Below, one piece after another: positions 6,196-6,695 of a DNA stretch of 6,695 nt (position 1 is its first letter; the number at the start of each line of letters is the position of its first letter). A program made the translations under genes and the position numbers. The DNA is taken from positions 1 through 6,695 of the forward strand of contig JAHEKD010000143.1 of the NCBI GenBank assembly GCA_024638545.1, read 5' to 3'. This DNA is from Gammaproteobacteria bacterium (GTDB lineage: Bacteria > Pseudomonadota > Gammaproteobacteria > Arenicellales > JAHEKD01). The notes under the pieces are model-generated. The model saw only the letters and a list, made by a program, of their open reading frames with translations, searched no databases and was not told where the DNA came from.

Positions 6196-6695
6196 TTATT
6201 GGTAACGGCGCAATATTCGGTCCGCCTGTGCCTGTGCATCTCTTAATGCCTCTTCAGCGCTGGCCTGGCCAGTTAAAACTGATTGAATGGCATCATCCAG
6301 GAATTTACGCACACGGCCTGCTTCGTGCGTTGATAGTTCAGCCGTTGCATGCTCAAGCTGATCGCGTGCAACGGCAGCAGGTGGGAATTCCTCTACGTAT
6401 TGGCTAAGTGTTTCTGTCTCGTATGCATCCGGGCTGACGCCCATGTAGCCCGTTGCTTTTGACCAGTGCGCGGCCTGTTCCGGGGAGGACACGAATTTGA
6501 CTAATTTTAGTGCAGCCTGCTTTTCCTCGTCAGCAGTGTCCTTGAAAATATAGAAGTTGCCACCGCCGGTAGGTGAACCCAGCTCTTTATTGCCCGGTAA
6601 TTTAGCGACACCAAAGTCAAAGTTTGCGTTGTTCTTTACAGTGGTCAAGTTGCCAGTTGAATGCCACATGATAGCAGTTTTACCTTCGAGAAAAT
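6196..6695 (-). CDS. C-terminal part of an extracellular solute-binding protein (UgpB-like), partial
   Basis: The frame is open to the right edge, giving about 166 residues that begin FLEGKTAIMWHSTGNLTT. The true start lies outside the window, and the ATG at 6669 is an internal methionine. Family-1 binding-protein features are F-x-x-GK-x-A-x-x, FDFGVAKLPG, PTGGGNFYIF (a hinge/ligand-proximal motif), LVKFVSSPEQAAHW and KATGYMGVSPDAYE. The C-terminal end ILRRYQ resembles the end of E. coli UgpB as I recall it, which hints at a glycerol-3-phosphate or glycerophosphodiester ligand but does not prove it. The protein would be periplasmic and deliver its ligand to the two permeases encoded downstream. 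The ATPase is not in the window; it may lie upstream of this gene or elsewhere in the genome. Confidence 0.88.
   Translation of the reverse strand, partial: FLEGKTAIMWHSTGNLTTVKNNANFDFGVAKLPGNKELGSPTGGGNFYIFKDTADEEKQAALKLVKFVSSPEQAAHWSKATGYMGVSPDAYETETLSQYVEEFPPAAVARDQLEHATAELSTHEAGRVRKFLDDAIQSVLTGQASAEEALRDAQAQADRILRRYQ

Overview
The window looks like chromosomal DNA of a proteobacterium, most likely a gammaproteobacterium. The grounds are the moderately AT-rich composition, the Ugp/MalFG-type ABC transporter proteins, sigma70-like promoters and an HprK/PqqD/nucleotidyltransferase gene set of a kind found in proteobacteria. I cannot name a genus. No RNA genes, CRISPR array, transposase or integrase were found.

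Layout. (1) Positions 1-159, minus strand: the first 53 codons of a gene that leaves the window on the left; it encodes an apparent signal peptide and has a good promoter and Shine-Dalgarno site. (2) Positions 354-800, plus strand: a 148-residue protein made of a short leader-like N-terminal part, a proline run and a miniature peptidase S74 / intramolecular-chaperone domain with an apparently intact Ser-Lys dyad. (3) Positions 921-3172, minus strand: two overlapping genes, a family-5-type nucleotidyltransferase followed by a fusion of a PqqD-like peptide-binding domain to an HprK-like kinase domain. They converge on the S74 gene. (4) Positions 3173-3422: an AT-rich gap with hairpins. (5) Positions 3423-3627, minus strand: a broken remnant of a HAD phosphatase, frameshifted by one base and missing its C-terminal part. 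(6) Positions 3624-6695, minus strand: the 3' end of a tightly packed uptake operon, in the order solute-binding protein (cut by the window edge), MalF/UgpA-like permease, MalG/UgpE-like permease, endonuclease/exonuclease/phosphatase-family hydrolase, then the HAD remnant.

How the genes may work together. The binding protein and two permeases would import a carbohydrate or glycerophosphate-like solute. The co-translated phosphoesterase, and once the HAD phosphatase, suggest that the solute or a product of it is a phosphoester. No ATPase gene lies in the window.

The most interesting part is the cassette at 354-3172. A PqqD domain normally docks a ribosomal peptide for modification, HprK-like domains phosphorylate serine, and the nucleotidyltransferase may transfer a nucleotide. 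The neighbouring S74 protein could be a substrate that cuts itself, releasing a 63-residue N-terminal peptide. That link is inference from domain content and proximity; the opposite orientation means the S74 gene is not in the same operon. The dead HAD gene lies on the cassette-side end of the transporter operon, which fits an old rearrangement that brought the two blocks together.
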